From NCBI RefSeq assembly GCF_024211275.1, contig NZ_JAMLDX010000006.1, positions 1 to 64,000 of the forward strand: DNA of 64,000 nucleotides, in the 5' to 3' direction. This DNA is from Sphingomonas tagetis (GTDB taxonomy: Bacteria; Pseudomonadota; Alphaproteobacteria; Sphingomonadales; Sphingomonadaceae). The notes under the pieces are model-generated. The model searched no databases and was not told where the DNA came from. It worked only from the letters and a program-made list of their open reading frames with translations. How positions within the stretch are numbered: position 1 is the first letter of the stretch; each line of letters opens with the position of its first letter. Both the position numbers and the translations under genes were made by a program. This document shows positions 27,751 to 37,059 of this stretch, piece by piece.

Positions 27751-28182
27751 TCAGGCCGCCGCTTCTTCCGCGGCAGTCAAGCTGCTCTGGTAGGCGCTCC
27801 ACAGATCGCGCAGATTCACATGAGCACCGCCGATCGTTTCACCGGTCAGGCCGTTGGGCGATCCGAACCATTCCGCCCCTTCCGCTGTAAGACGGATACC
27901 GCATTGACCGGTAATCACGTTGCCGTCGGGTGCATCGCCGGAGATCACCCGAATGTCACCCCATGAGGCGTTGACGGCCTCACCAGCCATCACCGGCTCC
28001 ACGCCAAGGGAGCGGAGCTTAGCGAACGCGAGCATGCCCAACAGGTGCGCAGGCTGATAGCGATCTTGCGCAGTGACCCCCTCGATGCCGCGCTCAATAA
28101 ACGGAAGCTGCCCGCGCGAGCGCAGAGTGTTAAACGTGCCTCGCGATATATCCGCCGCGCCCAGCATATCCTGCAATTTCAT
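27751..28182 (-). CDS. Phage regulator, MerR-like helix-turn-helix
   Basis: A 143-residue product beginning MKLQDMLGAADISRGTFNTL and RSRGQLPFIERGIEGVTAQD, a winged-helix/MerR-type DNA-binding region over about residues 3-45. The C-terminal part (GEAVNASWGDIRVISGDAPD; LTGETIGGAHVNLRDLWSAY) has no known motif. ATG 28182 has GGAGG 6 bases upstream; the frame extends to 28389 but that part is low-complexity. It is followed by the excisionase-like gene, so it may control integration/excision or the element's early operon (inference). Confidence 0.65.
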   Translation of the reverse strand: MKLQDMLGAADISRGTFNTLRSRGQLPFIERGIEGVTAQDRYQPAHLLGMLAFAKLRSLGVEPVMAGEAVNASWGDIRVISGDAPDGNVITGQCGIRLTAEGAEWFGSPNGLTGETIGGAHVNLRDLWSAYQSSLTAAEEAAA

Positions 28183-28283
28183 CGGAACCTCCAAAATGTC
28201 TTCAAGCTCGGATATTTCACAAAGCAACAAGCGTTGCAAGAATGAATCGGCTTGAAGACATTTTGGTGCAGCGAAAGCGCGTA

Positions 28284-28991
28284 TTATCCTTCTGATTTGC
28301 CACCGCGCTCGCCCAGGACGAGCCAACCGTTGCTGGTCCGATTGCCGAGCGTCTTTACGATCCGATGGATGTGGCGATGGTTCCGCCACCTCCCAGCCAC
28401 GCGCATAAATCGCCGCCCAGCCTCTTCCAACTCACCCGCAACATTCGGCGAGGCTTTGGCCCAACGCCGCGTCATCCCGCCGATTTCCAGTCGACCTTGC
28501 GGATCGATCATCAACCGGAACCCAGCTTGGATGAAGGCGCGAGTCGCTGCTGTAGTTTCACGAGGATCAGCGGCGCGATTGTCACTAATGGCCCCCTCCC
28601 GCTCCAGATATGCCATCACTCCGGCACGCATGATGGAGTCGTCCATATGATCCATCAGAGCGCGGACACGGCGGCTACGCTCCCGATCTTGCGAGTCGGC
28701 GGGCACACTGGAGTAGAGCGCACGCCGACCATGAGCGTTCACTTCGACCATGGCGCTACACCCGATGTCGCGAACTTCCGCGAACCATTCAGCCGCATAC
28801 GTATCGGGGCGCATCAAAGCGACGCGATCCAGAGCGTCGAGCGCGTGCTCCAGCGTCCGTCCGCTGGAAAGGTCCGGAAGACCACTCGCATAGCGATCCT
28901 CGAACATCAGCTCGTGAGCACCCCGTTCGATCACAGGGATAGCAGCGATCTGCCGGAGGCGACGCGGGGCAATGGCGATATGCATGTTCAT
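28284..28991 (-). CDS. Phage element hypothetical protein
   Basis: A 235-residue product from ATG 28991 (AGGGAG about 8 bases upstream). It starts MNMHIAIAPRRLRQIAAIPV, continues with HELMFEDRYASGLPDLSSGR and MRPDTYAAEWFAEVRDIGCS, and ends GNRTSNGWLVLGERGGKSEG. An in-frame ATG at 29111 would add 40 acidic residues that also look protein-like (MIIEKIPREGDDPSELPLPD), so the start is uncertain. No domain recognised; soluble. It lies upstream of the MerR-like regulator on the same strand. Confidence 0.55.
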   Translation of the reverse strand: MNMHIAIAPRRLRQIAAIPVIERGAHELMFEDRYASGLPDLSSGRTLEHALDALDRVALMRPDTYAAEWFAEVRDIGCSAMVEVNAHGRRALYSSVPADSQDRERSRRVRALMDHMDDSIMRAGVMAYLEREGAISDNRAADPRETTAATRAFIQAGFRLMIDPQGRLEIGGMTRRWAKASPNVAGELEEAGRRFMRVAGRWRNHRHIHRIVKTLGNRTSNGWLVLGERGGKSEG

Positions 28992-29478
28992 GGTTGAGCT
29001 CCCTTGGATGTGAGGGGATGGGGCGACGCCGTCGCCATGCTCCCCAACATCGTCAGGCAACGGAAGTTCGCTCGGATCATCTCCCTCGCGCGGGATCTTC
29101 TCAATTATCATGACTCGTCTCTCTAGCTTGGCTTTCCACAGCCATGACCGCTGCGGGCGGTCGCCGGGGGTTGGAAACCTGCTAGAGACAGGTCGGCGGC
29201 TTTTAAGCTTGCGCTCTGGACATGACGCACCGCCCCCGGCTAAAGAGCCGAAGTCGGTCGCGCCGCCAAGCGCACCGCACGCGAGCCGCCAAGCTCGCAA
29301 TTCGACGGCTCCGCGCCAACGGGCCGCCGCTCTAGTCCGGGTTTCCACACCCACGGGCACAGTGACTGTTTTCAAATTCAAGCGCAAGCATCTCCACGCA
29401 AATGGGGATCGCTTCCGCGCGTCTGGACTCCTTTGCATTTTCCGCGCAGCCTGAGCGTTTCCGGACAGGGGACACGCA
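28992..29478. other. Divergent intergenic region in the phage element
   Basis: No gene is firmly placed in these 487 bases, apart from a possible N-terminal extension of the minus-strand gene to 29111. An inverted pair, GTCTCTCTAGC (29117-29127) and GCTAGAGAC (29181-29189), could be operator half-sites for a phage repressor. A plus-strand gene starts at 29479, so promoters for both directions probably lie here. Confidence 0.4.
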
Positions 29479-29961
29479 TTGGGCAGCTTCGACGATTTCA
29501 CAAACCAGCTTGGCGCAGACCACGAGGCCAAGCTTGCGGAGCACAGGGCGCAGAAGGCACGCGAGCGCAGCGAGCTCGAGCGGGTGTGGGATGCCGAAAT
29601 AGCAATGATAGAGGCAGACGCGACGCCGCTGATTGAGGAAGCACGCCGCGCGTGCCAGGCACGGGGTCTCCGCCCAGCCGTAAACAGAACCTGGGAGCCC
29701 CACCGCTTCACCAACCCATCAGTAGAATTTCAGTTGTTTGGGCCGAAAGAGCGACCGCACGATGCGAGTAGCTATGAGATTGAGGCGAACAAGGCGCTCG
29801 TCCGGGTCGAAGACGGGAAATTACGTGCTTCCGTGTCCAAGCGTGCGTTAAACAGCACGATTGGGGCGGATTACGTAGGCTACGGCATCGACGGCGTTCG
29901 AGAGGCGCTTAGGCTCGTCATCGCTTCGTATTTTGACGAGATTGATCCAAGCAGACAGTGA
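29479..29961 (+). CDS. Phage element hypothetical protein with coiled coil
   Basis: A 160-residue product starting at TTG 29479. The N-terminal half is a strongly charged helix (HEAKLAEHRAQKARERSELE) likely to form a coiled coil; the C-terminal half (FTNPSVEFQLFGPKERPHDA, LRASVSKRALNSTIGADYVG) is mixed. It is the only plus-strand gene of the element and faces the tape-measure gene convergently. I recognise no family. Opposite orientation suggests a lysogeny-expressed or cargo gene, but nothing more specific can be said. Confidence 0.6.
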   Translation: MGSFDDFTNQLGADHEAKLAEHRAQKARERSELERVWDAEIAMIEADATPLIEEARRACQARGLRPAVNRTWEPHRFTNPSVEFQLFGPKERPHDASSYEIEANKALVRVEDGKLRASVSKRALNSTIGADYVGYGIDGVREALRLVIASYFDEIDPSRQ

Positions 29962-29992
29962 CGAATATAGCGCTGGGCCGGTCGATGGCCGC

Positions 29993-32900
29993 TTAGGCGG
30001 CGAATAGCCGGTTTTCGTTCATGAAGCTGGCACCGCTACCGCCCATCGCCGCCCTGATCTGCGCGAGGATGCGGTTCGTCTCGGCATTTTGCTGCGTGAC
30101 GAGCTCCAACATATCGGCACTCGCCTGCTGCGCCGTCGCGCCGGCCTTCACCCACGGATCGCTTTCAACGCGGATCGGCTTGGCGTTGTCGATGTCGCTG
30201 ATCGCCTTACTGGTCAGGTTCTGCACCTTGCCCATCGCATCGAAGAAGGCCCCCGTCGACCCGAACAACTCGCGCTGCAGGTCGAGCCATGTCTGCGCGG
30301 CTTCGGTGAACTTGCCTTGGTCGACTCGCTCACCGCGCAAAATTGCTTCTTCGAACGGCTTGAACGCATCGGCGGCCATGCGCTCCTGATCACGCGTCGA
30401 GTAGGGCGACGCGCTCCCGTAGTTTAGTCCGGCGAGGAACGACTTGAAATCGGCTGATGCTTCGCGCGCGCTAGCCTTGGTCTGATCCAGCTCCAACTTA
30501 TAGAGCTTTTGCGCGTTCGCCATTTCCTCCGCGCTCGCGCCACCTTCCTTCATCGCGGCGATCGTCTTTTCCCAGCTCTTGTTGAACGTATCGACGGCAT
30601 AGCCGACCGGGTCGAGGATCGCCTGCAGTCGCTTCGGCACGTCCTCGATCAGCAAAGCCTTGGTGATTGCTGACGCGACGTCATCGCCGCCGGCCTTGAT
30701 GATGTTCTTTGAGGCTTGGCTGATGCCATCCAGCGCCGCGTTCGTGAACGCGTATTGGATGGCATACTGAATGGCTTCCTGCTCGCCGCCTTCGCCGAAA
30801 TCCTTGATCAGGCCAGCTTTACCAGCGGCGCTCTTAGCGTGCAGCGGATCGGAGGTATTGGTTAGCGCGACGCGCGCCTTGCCGTCCCACGTGCCGATCG
30901 TCACGCCGGGGATCCCGCTGATGGTGGCGCCGAGCTGCTCGGCTAGGCGATTGATGCCTTCTGCGACCGATCCCGCCCCGCCAGCGGCCGCCTTGATCTG
31001 GCTCGCCCCCTTGCCGACGCCTTCCCCGCCAGAAACGATACCCTTGTTGAGGTAGAGAGACGCGCTGCCCCATTTTGGCGAGGTGAACAGGCCCATCACC
31101 ATCGGCAGCACCGCCGCCGCGATTGCCGCATAGGGCAGCGCCGAACTGATTGCGCCACCGATCCCTCCAAGGCCGCCGAGCAGGCCGCCCGCCTTTGCTG
31201 CGCCGGCCCCGGCATGTGTGATGTCGACAAGTCCGCCCGCGCCATGCGCGTTTGCACTTTTCTTCCCTCCCAACGCGCTCAACAGCCCCCCAAGCAGCCC
31301 ACCGCCGCCCACGCCGCTCTGCGCGCCCATGTCCGATAGGATGTTGCCCATCGACGGCGTTTTGCCAGTGGTCAGCAGCGCGATCGTCCAGCGCGCGGTA
31401 AGCTCGCTGATCACGTCGAGCATCTCATCCTTGAAATTCTCGACGATGCTGCCCGTGCCGTTCTGGAATGCGTCGCGATACAGATCGGCCAGTGACATGA
31501 TCCGGTCGCGCTCCGACTCCGCGCGCTCGCGCATGGTCTTTTCATTATCGTTGGCGGCTTTTTCGGCGGCCTGCTTATCGGCCCTTCCACGATCGTTGCC
31601 TTTACCTTCGGACGTGGCGATGCGCGCCCTGGCGCGGGCGATTTCTATATCGAGCGTTTTCTGTTCCGCCGCAGTCTCTGCCAGCGCACGGGCGGTCTCC
31701 AGCTGGGCAAGCATCGAACGGTTTGCATCGTCAAGCGCCTGCCGCTGATCCTCGGTCAGATTGGTGAGATCGCCGGCCTCCTCCCGCAACTTAGCATAAA
31801 TGTCGGCTTGCGACCGCAGCACAATCGCCGCACTCAGCAGATCGGTATTGATCTCTTGCTGTTCTTTGCGCTGCGCTGGAGTCAGCTCCGCCATCCGATC
31901 CGCGTGCTCGCGCTCGATACGCGCAATGTCCATCTCGGCCGCCATCTGCTCGTCGAGCCCGCGAACCTTCATCCCCATGAAGCGCAAGCTCTCGACGTCG
32001 ACGTCGAGCTGCCGCTGCGATGCCATCATGATGCGGTCGCGCTGCTCGGCTTCTTTTTTGCGTAGATTGTCCAGTTCACGCGCAGCATCGGCGGCGGCCT
32101 TGTCCCCCGCGCCCTCGCGCGCGCTGGCGTGGCGGGGGTCGATCGGCCTTCCGCCCTTCCGGACTTCATAATGAAGGTGCGGTCCCGTGCTCGTGCCAGT
32201 GTTGCCCGTCAATGCCACACGTTCCCCTGCCCGGACTACTTGCCCCGGCTTTACCAGCGCCTTGGACAAGTGCCCGTAAGTGGCCTCGAGCTTATCGCCA
32301 TAGTCAATCACGACGACGTTGCCATACCCCCGCATCGTGCCTGTCCGCACCACGACGCCAGATGCACCAGCACGGACGATCGTGCCGACCGGGACGGCAT
32401 AGTCGATGCCAGCGTGATTTTCTGATGCGCCGTCTTTTGGCGGTTTGCGCCGGCCATACCCGGACGAAATGCGGTCACTGCCGAATGGAACGGAAATCCC
32501 GACCCTTTGCTCATGGGCGCTGCCGCCGTCGCGATCGAGGCGCTGCCGCTCTTGCTCCCGCTTGATGGCTTGCTGTTCCTGGCGCCCTATCTCAACCAAA
32601 CGCGCAGTGAGCTTCTCTTTTACTTTGATGGTCCGCTCGGCCTCGACGCGCAAGTCGGCATAGGTGTCACGGATACGCACAAGAGGATCGAGCGCATGCT
32701 GCGCGCTGCGGCGCGCCTGGTCGACAACAGTCCCTTCGATCTGACGTTCTGCGCCAGTGATGCTTTCCGCGATCTGATTGGCAATGCCCTGCAGCTTTTG
32801 GACACGGGCTTCGAGCCGATCCACTTCACTCTGCTTTCCTGCGATACCCAATGCGGCCATCTCGCCGGCCTGCGTGGGGCGCTGCGCGGCGCGCTCCTGA

Positions 32901-33937
32901 CGCTGTAATGCATCACGGGCGTCAGCCAACTGCTGCTTTGCTTGCAACAGATTGAGCGCAGTATCGTCGCGCGCGCCGGTAAGCGTGGCGATCTGCTGTT
33001 GCGCAGCTTGGCGGGCGAGTCGGATATTCTCTTCGAACGTCCGATTCTGCTGATCCAGTGCGGCAGTTTGCTTCTTGATCGTGTCGATGATCGCGGGAAT
33101 CGTTTTTGCGTAGGCGGCCTTCGCCGCCTCCATCTGGCGCGTCTTCTGCTCGTTGTCCGCGAGCTTTTTTCCCTCATCCTCGATCGCGTTACCAGATTCG
33201 ATCAGCTTGGGGATAAACATGCCGAGCAGCGTAACGCCGCCAAAGATAGCGGCCCCCCATGGCCCCGAAAGGATCGCAGCGGCCCGCCCTGCGATGCCAC
33301 CAGCCCCCTGCATGACGAACGCCAGCTGCGAAAGCTGTTGCGATGCCGCGACGGCGATGTTGCCGCCGCCCTGCACTTGGATGAAGAAGTCCTGAAATTG
33401 CTGCGATGCTTGCACCGATCGCTGACCAGATGCGCCGGTGGCAGCATTCAGTTGGCGGTTCTTTGCGATCACGGCATCGGTGGCGCTTGCCGTTTGATTG
33501 AGTTCGGCCTGCAGCATATCTGCGAAGTGCGCTTGATGCCCCATTGCCCGCGCATGCGCCTCGGCAGCGTCCGCCGCCGCGCGCGCGCCCATGATATAGG
33601 CGCTGTCTCGCTCCGCCAGAACGCCCTTTTGCTTGGCGACACGCTCCGCTGCCTGCGCAACCTCGCGCAACGCTACGGCCTCGGCTTCCGCCGCCTGCGC
33701 GGCCATCCGCGCGCCGGCAGCATCAATATTTAGCGATCCCGAAGCCGTTCGCGGGGCAGCTGCGGCGCGCTTCCCGATATCCTCGATCAGCTTGGATGTT
33801 GCGTTAAAATCGCGTCGGACATCCGCGTTGGCAGACGCTACCGAGCTACGGAGGCCAGACATTGCCTTGTCCAGACCGCTCGTGAACTGCTCACCGCGAA
33901 GGGTCAGCCGGGTTACGATGTCGTTCGTGCGGGACAT
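29993..33937 (-). CDS. Phage tail tape-measure protein with M23 peptidase domain
   Basis: A 1314-residue protein starting MSRTNDIVTRLTLRGEQFTS, typical of tape-measure proteins. A long helical N-terminal half and a hydrophobic region (GGIAGRAAAILSGPWGAAIF; LGMFIPKLI) are followed, at about residues 490-605, by an M23/LytM endopeptidase domain (RISSGYGRRKPP, ENHAGIDYAVPVGTIVRAGA, GYGNVVVIDYG, GPHLHYE). The H-x-H of HLH near residue 585 and the histidine of NHAGID would bind zinc. Such domains cut peptidoglycan during DNA injection. A glycine-rich region near residue 890 follows. GGAG lies 8 bases before ATG 33937. It normally requires tail genes, which are absent here. Confidence 0.88.
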   Translation of the reverse strand: MSRTNDIVTRLTLRGEQFTSGLDKAMSGLRSSVASANADVRRDFNATSKLIEDIGKRAAAAPRTASGSLNIDAAGARMAAQAAEAEAVALREVAQAAERVAKQKGVLAERDSAYIMGARAAADAAEAHARAMGHQAHFADMLQAELNQTASATDAVIAKNRQLNAATGASGQRSVQASQQFQDFFIQVQGGGNIAVAASQQLSQLAFVMQGAGGIAGRAAAILSGPWGAAIFGGVTLLGMFIPKLIESGNAIEDEGKKLADNEQKTRQMEAAKAAYAKTIPAIIDTIKKQTAALDQQNRTFEENIRLARQAAQQQIATLTGARDDTALNLLQAKQQLADARDALQRQERAAQRPTQAGEMAALGIAGKQSEVDRLEARVQKLQGIANQIAESITGAERQIEGTVVDQARRSAQHALDPLVRIRDTYADLRVEAERTIKVKEKLTARLVEIGRQEQQAIKREQERQRLDRDGGSAHEQRVGISVPFGSDRISSGYGRRKPPKDGASENHAGIDYAVPVGTIVRAGASGVVVRTGTMRGYGNVVVIDYGDKLEATYGHLSKALVKPGQVVRAGERVALTGNTGTSTGPHLHYEVRKGGRPIDPRHASAREGAGDKAAADAARELDNLRKKEAEQRDRIMMASQRQLDVDVESLRFMGMKVRGLDEQMAAEMDIARIEREHADRMAELTPAQRKEQQEINTDLLSAAIVLRSQADIYAKLREEAGDLTNLTEDQRQALDDANRSMLAQLETARALAETAAEQKTLDIEIARARARIATSEGKGNDRGRADKQAAEKAANDNEKTMRERAESERDRIMSLADLYRDAFQNGTGSIVENFKDEMLDVISELTARWTIALLTTGKTPSMGNILSDMGAQSGVGGGGLLGGLLSALGGKKSANAHGAGGLVDITHAGAGAAKAGGLLGGLGGIGGAISSALPYAAIAAAVLPMVMGLFTSPKWGSASLYLNKGIVSGGEGVGKGASQIKAAAGGAGSVAEGINRLAEQLGATISGIPGVTIGTWDGKARVALTNTSDPLHAKSAAGKAGLIKDFGEGGEQEAIQYAIQYAFTNAALDGISQASKNIIKAGGDDVASAITKALLIEDVPKRLQAILDPVGYAVDTFNKSWEKTIAAMKEGGASAEEMANAQKLYKLELDQTKASAREASADFKSFLAGLNYGSASPYSTRDQERMAADAFKPFEEAILRGERVDQGKFTEAAQTWLDLQRELFGSTGAFFDAMGKVQNLTSKAISDIDNAKPIRVESDPWVKAGATAQQASADMLELVTQQNAETNRILAQIRAAMGGSGASFMNENRLFAA

Positions 33938-34160
33938 AGCAGTCACTCCGAATGTTGCCGACGGCGGTCACACGGGGCCATGACCTAACCCCGGCGAGAC
34001 CGCCGCCAGCGCGCAGGTGCGGCGCGACTGAACCTGCGCTTTTCTACCTCATTGCGAGGCTTTGTTAGTCGCTGGCGACGGTGAAGTGCGGGGATGCCTG
34101 GCCCCTTGCGCCGCCGCCGCCAGCGCGCAGGCCACCGGAGGGAAGCCCGCGCTATCTCAC

Positions 34161-36140
34161 CTAGCTTGGTGCCGCACCGGGGTTCATATAGACACCGCGA
34201 TAGTCGATGATGCCCGCGCCGAAATCGATCCGCGCCTTCGTCTCGATCGCGTCCACCTCGAACCCGACGCGGGTGTCGATAAAAACGTTGTCGCCCTGCC
34301 CGCGCAGAGTGGCATATTCGATGACGGGGGCGACAGCCGGATCGGCAAACAGATACCAGCGGTAATCGTTGATCTCATGATCGACGACCAACTCCAGCTT
34401 GCCAGCAAAAGCGTTGACGTCCCCCGCCTTGGCTGCCGCGATCGTGGCGAGCAACTGTTCAGCGGCGGTTTCCGACTTCGGCCCCACCACCAGCGTTTTC
34501 GGTGTCAGGCCGAGCTTGGTGATACCATCACGATCCGTTTGCCGTCGCATCGCCTGGCGGGCCGCATCGAGGCCGGTGGCCGACAGAAAGCTTCCGGAGC
34601 TTGCAAGGTTGCCGCGGCTTGCATGAAAGAGGGGCACGCCATCGGCCAGCGCCGGCCAAGTCATAAGCACGGCCGACAGTGTGTCAGCACGCTTGCGACC
34701 CGCCTCGCGTGCAAACCAACCTCCAATGTCGGAGAACGCACCCAGATTGTCGTTGATGAGCAATTGCCGCGTAAGAGCGAGGATCTTCCCGAATGTCGCG
34801 ATGCGATAGCTCTCCGACCCCTCGATCAAGCGGCCGTAGGTATATTCGCCGTTCTCGGCGACGAGCTCGTACTGCACGGCCCCATCGACCCAAAGCGCCT
34901 TAATCTCGCGGAAGTCTGATACTTCGCGAGCGCGGGCGACGCTCAGGAGCGGGGAAGGCGCGGCTCTGTATTGCTCGGTAAGATACTGATTGAGCGCACC
35001 CGCCAGAATGATGGGGAAATCGCTCGTTGTCAGCGCCCCGCCGCGCTGGCTCATCATCTGCCAGATGCGAGAGGACGATTCGAAGCGGAGATTGCGACGC
35101 CCCTGCATTTCAAGCGTGGCTTTAGCCAGGTCGAGCATGCTCGCGCCCATGAACTCGCGAGCATCATCGTTCGGCGCCTTCCCGGCAATCCGCGCGTAGA
35201 GTGCGTTCTGCATCCGTGTCGCGACCGGATGCTGGCTACCGCCGCGCGCGTCGGAATAGCCGGACATCGACGTGATAGAGTTGTCCAGGTGTGGAGCGGA
35301 TCGCGAAGCTGCATAGCGCGCGGCCGATTCGGAGTTGCGGCTCCAATCGTTATTCGATCCCTGCCGACTGCGCGGGTGCCACCCTCCTTCCCCGGTCGAA
35401 AGCTCTTGATTGCGGCGACCGACGCGGTCGATCATCGCCTCAAGAAATTCGCTGCGGCTGTGCGGCTCGCTGGTGAATTGCTCGATCAGGTCGAGCGTAT
35501 CCGCATCGTCCAGATCGAGATTGCGGCACTTCTCCCGCACAAAACGGGCAGTGACCACCGCCGCGTCGTCGGCGGCGCTTGCATTCCGAATTTCCGGCAC
35601 ATTCCGTCCTTTCGATCTAATACCGGCACCGGGATCAGCTGGCACCGCAACAAGGGAAATTTCGACTGGCTCCCAGTCGACGGCGCGCATCTCGGCACGC
35701 TGGCCGGCACGTTCGATGCGCTCAAAAACGTAGACGTGGTAACCGACGGAGACCTTCCTCAGGTGTCCGTCCTTGATCTTGGCGACAACGTCACGAACGT
35801 CGTCGCTGGATGCGAGCTGGACCCGCGCATAGCCTGACCCGCCTTCCAGCCGGATCGAGTTCGGCACGACCGAACCGATCACTGCATTGATGTCTCGGTC
35901 ATTATGGCTGTTCAGGAACGGAGCGCGATCGTTCAGCCGGTCGAGCCTGACTGCGCCCGGCTCAACGCTAAGCGTTTCGTCATAGTATTCGCCATCACAC
36001 CAGTCGAAGCGAAGCACCGCCGCGCCGGTAGTCCAGCATATCTCAAAGCTGTTGTCCGCCGCGTTGAAGCTTGAAGGCGCAACTTGAGCCGTTCGAAACT
36101 GGCGGTGGTCCTGCGGGGGCGTGAAGCGTTTGCTCGACAT
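34161..36140 (-). CDS. Prohead protease / major capsid fusion protein
   Basis: A 659-residue fusion. Residues about 20-190 match an HK97-type (S78) prohead protease: LNSHNDRDINAVIGSVVPNS with His79, and HLRKVSVGYHVYVF with Ser131, as expected for its catalytic pair. A linker with a possible cleavage region follows (to about residue 300), then a capsid domain similar to Mu gpT-like major head proteins (FREIKALWVDGAVQYELVAE, SESYRIATFGKILALTRQLL, INDNLGAFSDIGGWFAREAG, KTLVVGPKSETAAEQLLATI, NDYRWYLFADPAVAPVIEYA). Such fusions are known; self-cleavage would release the capsid subunit. No portal or terminase gene accompanies it. Confidence 0.87.
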   Translation of the reverse strand: MSSKRFTPPQDHRQFRTAQVAPSSFNAADNSFEICWTTGAAVLRFDWCDGEYYDETLSVEPGAVRLDRLNDRAPFLNSHNDRDINAVIGSVVPNSIRLEGGSGYARVQLASSDDVRDVVAKIKDGHLRKVSVGYHVYVFERIERAGQRAEMRAVDWEPVEISLVAVPADPGAGIRSKGRNVPEIRNASAADDAAVVTARFVREKCRNLDLDDADTLDLIEQFTSEPHSRSEFLEAMIDRVGRRNQELSTGEGGWHPRSRQGSNNDWSRNSESAARYAASRSAPHLDNSITSMSGYSDARGGSQHPVATRMQNALYARIAGKAPNDDAREFMGASMLDLAKATLEMQGRRNLRFESSSRIWQMMSQRGGALTTSDFPIILAGALNQYLTEQYRAAPSPLLSVARAREVSDFREIKALWVDGAVQYELVAENGEYTYGRLIEGSESYRIATFGKILALTRQLLINDNLGAFSDIGGWFAREAGRKRADTLSAVLMTWPALADGVPLFHASRGNLASSGSFLSATGLDAARQAMRRQTDRDGITKLGLTPKTLVVGPKSETAAEQLLATIAAAKAGDVNAFAGKLELVVDHEINDYRWYLFADPAVAPVIEYATLRGQGDNVFIDTRVGFEVDAIETKARIDFGAGIIDYRGVYMNPGAAPS

Positions 36141-36208
36141 GCCTTATTGCTGGCACAGTCTATTTGCGCCGTCTCTGGACACGGACGGGCGCAAGTGGAC
36201 GTGTCAGG

Positions 36209-36409
36209 TCAGTGACGGGCAATCGGGTCAGATGGCACCTGCATTTCGGCCCCAATCTGGACAAGTTGCTCGAATGTATAGCGAACCCTGCCGCCAGGCG
36301 TGCGGCAGAACGGCACTTTGCCGCCCTGCCGCCAGCGCCTCAGGGTCCGAGCATGCACGCGCAGCTGCTGCGCTGCTTGCTCCTCACTCCAAACATCATC
36401 GTGATTCAT
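36209..36409 (-). CDS. Small helix-turn-helix DNA-binding protein
   Basis: A 66-residue product, MNHDDVWSEEQAAQQLRVHA then RTLRRWRQGGKVPFCRTPGG and RVRYTFEQLVQIG. This is a single MerR/excisionase-like winged helix (EQAAQQL.VHARTLRRW...G..P....GGRVRY) with nothing else, typical of small phage or plasmid regulators. It lies upstream of the capsid gene on the same strand and may control late-gene expression, but that is inference. Confidence 0.72.
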   Translation of the reverse strand: MNHDDVWSEEQAAQQLRVHARTLRRWRQGGKVPFCRTPGGRVRYTFEQLVQIGAEMQVPSDPIARH

Positions 36410-36538
36410 CGATCATCGCCCCATTGCGACCAAAACCGAAAGAACAAGAACAAGGGTGCAAAAAATGGCGGAAATTCGCGCGTTCTGCGCCTTCGGCTCC
36501 CGTATAGGGCAAATGCCCCGGAAGGACCCATCGGCCTC

Positions 36539-36796
36539 TCATTGCACGACCCGAAGGCCATCGCCGCCGCTCCATTCCCTTGCGGTGTCCGCCAGCAGGC
36601 CGTTGAGGATGGCGAGGCGTTCGCTGGCATCATACCCTTGCTCAATCACGGTCGTTAGCGCCGTGGCGAGCGCGCCAATGACCGCTGGCGTCTTGAACCC
36701 AGCGCCTTCCAATAGCTCGATCGCTGCCACCGCACCGCCTGCGGTCTGCGCTTGCAATTTGACGAAGTCGCGCTGTTCCTGGGTAAGTGTTGTCAT
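36539..36796 (-). CDS. Phage element small hypothetical protein
   Basis: An 85-residue product starting MTTLTQEQRDFVKLQAQTAG and ending WSGGDGLRVVQ. It is helical with a hydrophobic centre (TPAVIGALATALTTVIEQGY) too short and polar to be a confident membrane span. AGAGGAGG lies 4-11 bases before the ATG, giving good start support. No family recognised. It sits between two helix-turn-helix genes on the same strand. Confidence 0.6.
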   Translation of the reverse strand: MTTLTQEQRDFVKLQAQTAGGAVAAIELLEGAGFKTPAVIGALATALTTVIEQGYDASERLAILNGLLADTAREWSGGDGLRVVQ

Positions 36797-36822
36797 CTGA
36801 TGATCCTCCTCTAGGTTGAAGT

Positions 36823-37038
36823 TCAGGACGCGGCGTTCCCCGCGCCATAGCCATTAGCTGCTTGCATCAAGCGCCATTCGTCCAGCGCGCCGGTCGTGGC
36901 ACACGGGCAACCTCCGACGTTGATAGTGGGGATGCGTCGCTGGCGATGCAGGTGAGTGATATGCTTAGCGGTGACGCCGAGATACTCGGCGATCGCCTTT
37001 GCGCCGCGTAACAACACGGGTATTTCCGGTGGCGTCAT
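36823..37038 (-). CDS. Small helix-turn-helix protein
   Basis: A 71-residue product starting MTPPEIPVLLRGAKAIAEYL, with GVTAKHITHLHRQRRIPTIN as the recognition region and VGGCPCATTGALDEWRLMQA after it. The pattern (A.AIAEYLGVT..H...L...R.IP....G....A....LDEW) matches the DNA-binding winged helix common in small phage regulators. ATG 37038 is preferred over 37053 because GAGGAT lies 7 bases before it. The gene lies 21 bases downstream of the primase-like gene. Confidence 0.7.
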   Translation of the reverse strand: MTPPEIPVLLRGAKAIAEYLGVTAKHITHLHRQRRIPTINVGGCPCATTGALDEWRLMQAANGYGAGNAAS

Positions 37039-37059
37039 GCGGATGATCCTCATGCTGGA

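Noticed and set aside
28992-29714. Long N-terminal extension of the minus-strand phage gene to 476 residues
   Set aside because: The upstream part is arginine/serine-rich shadow-like sequence antisense to the plus-strand gene at 29479; good ribosome-binding site supports 28991.
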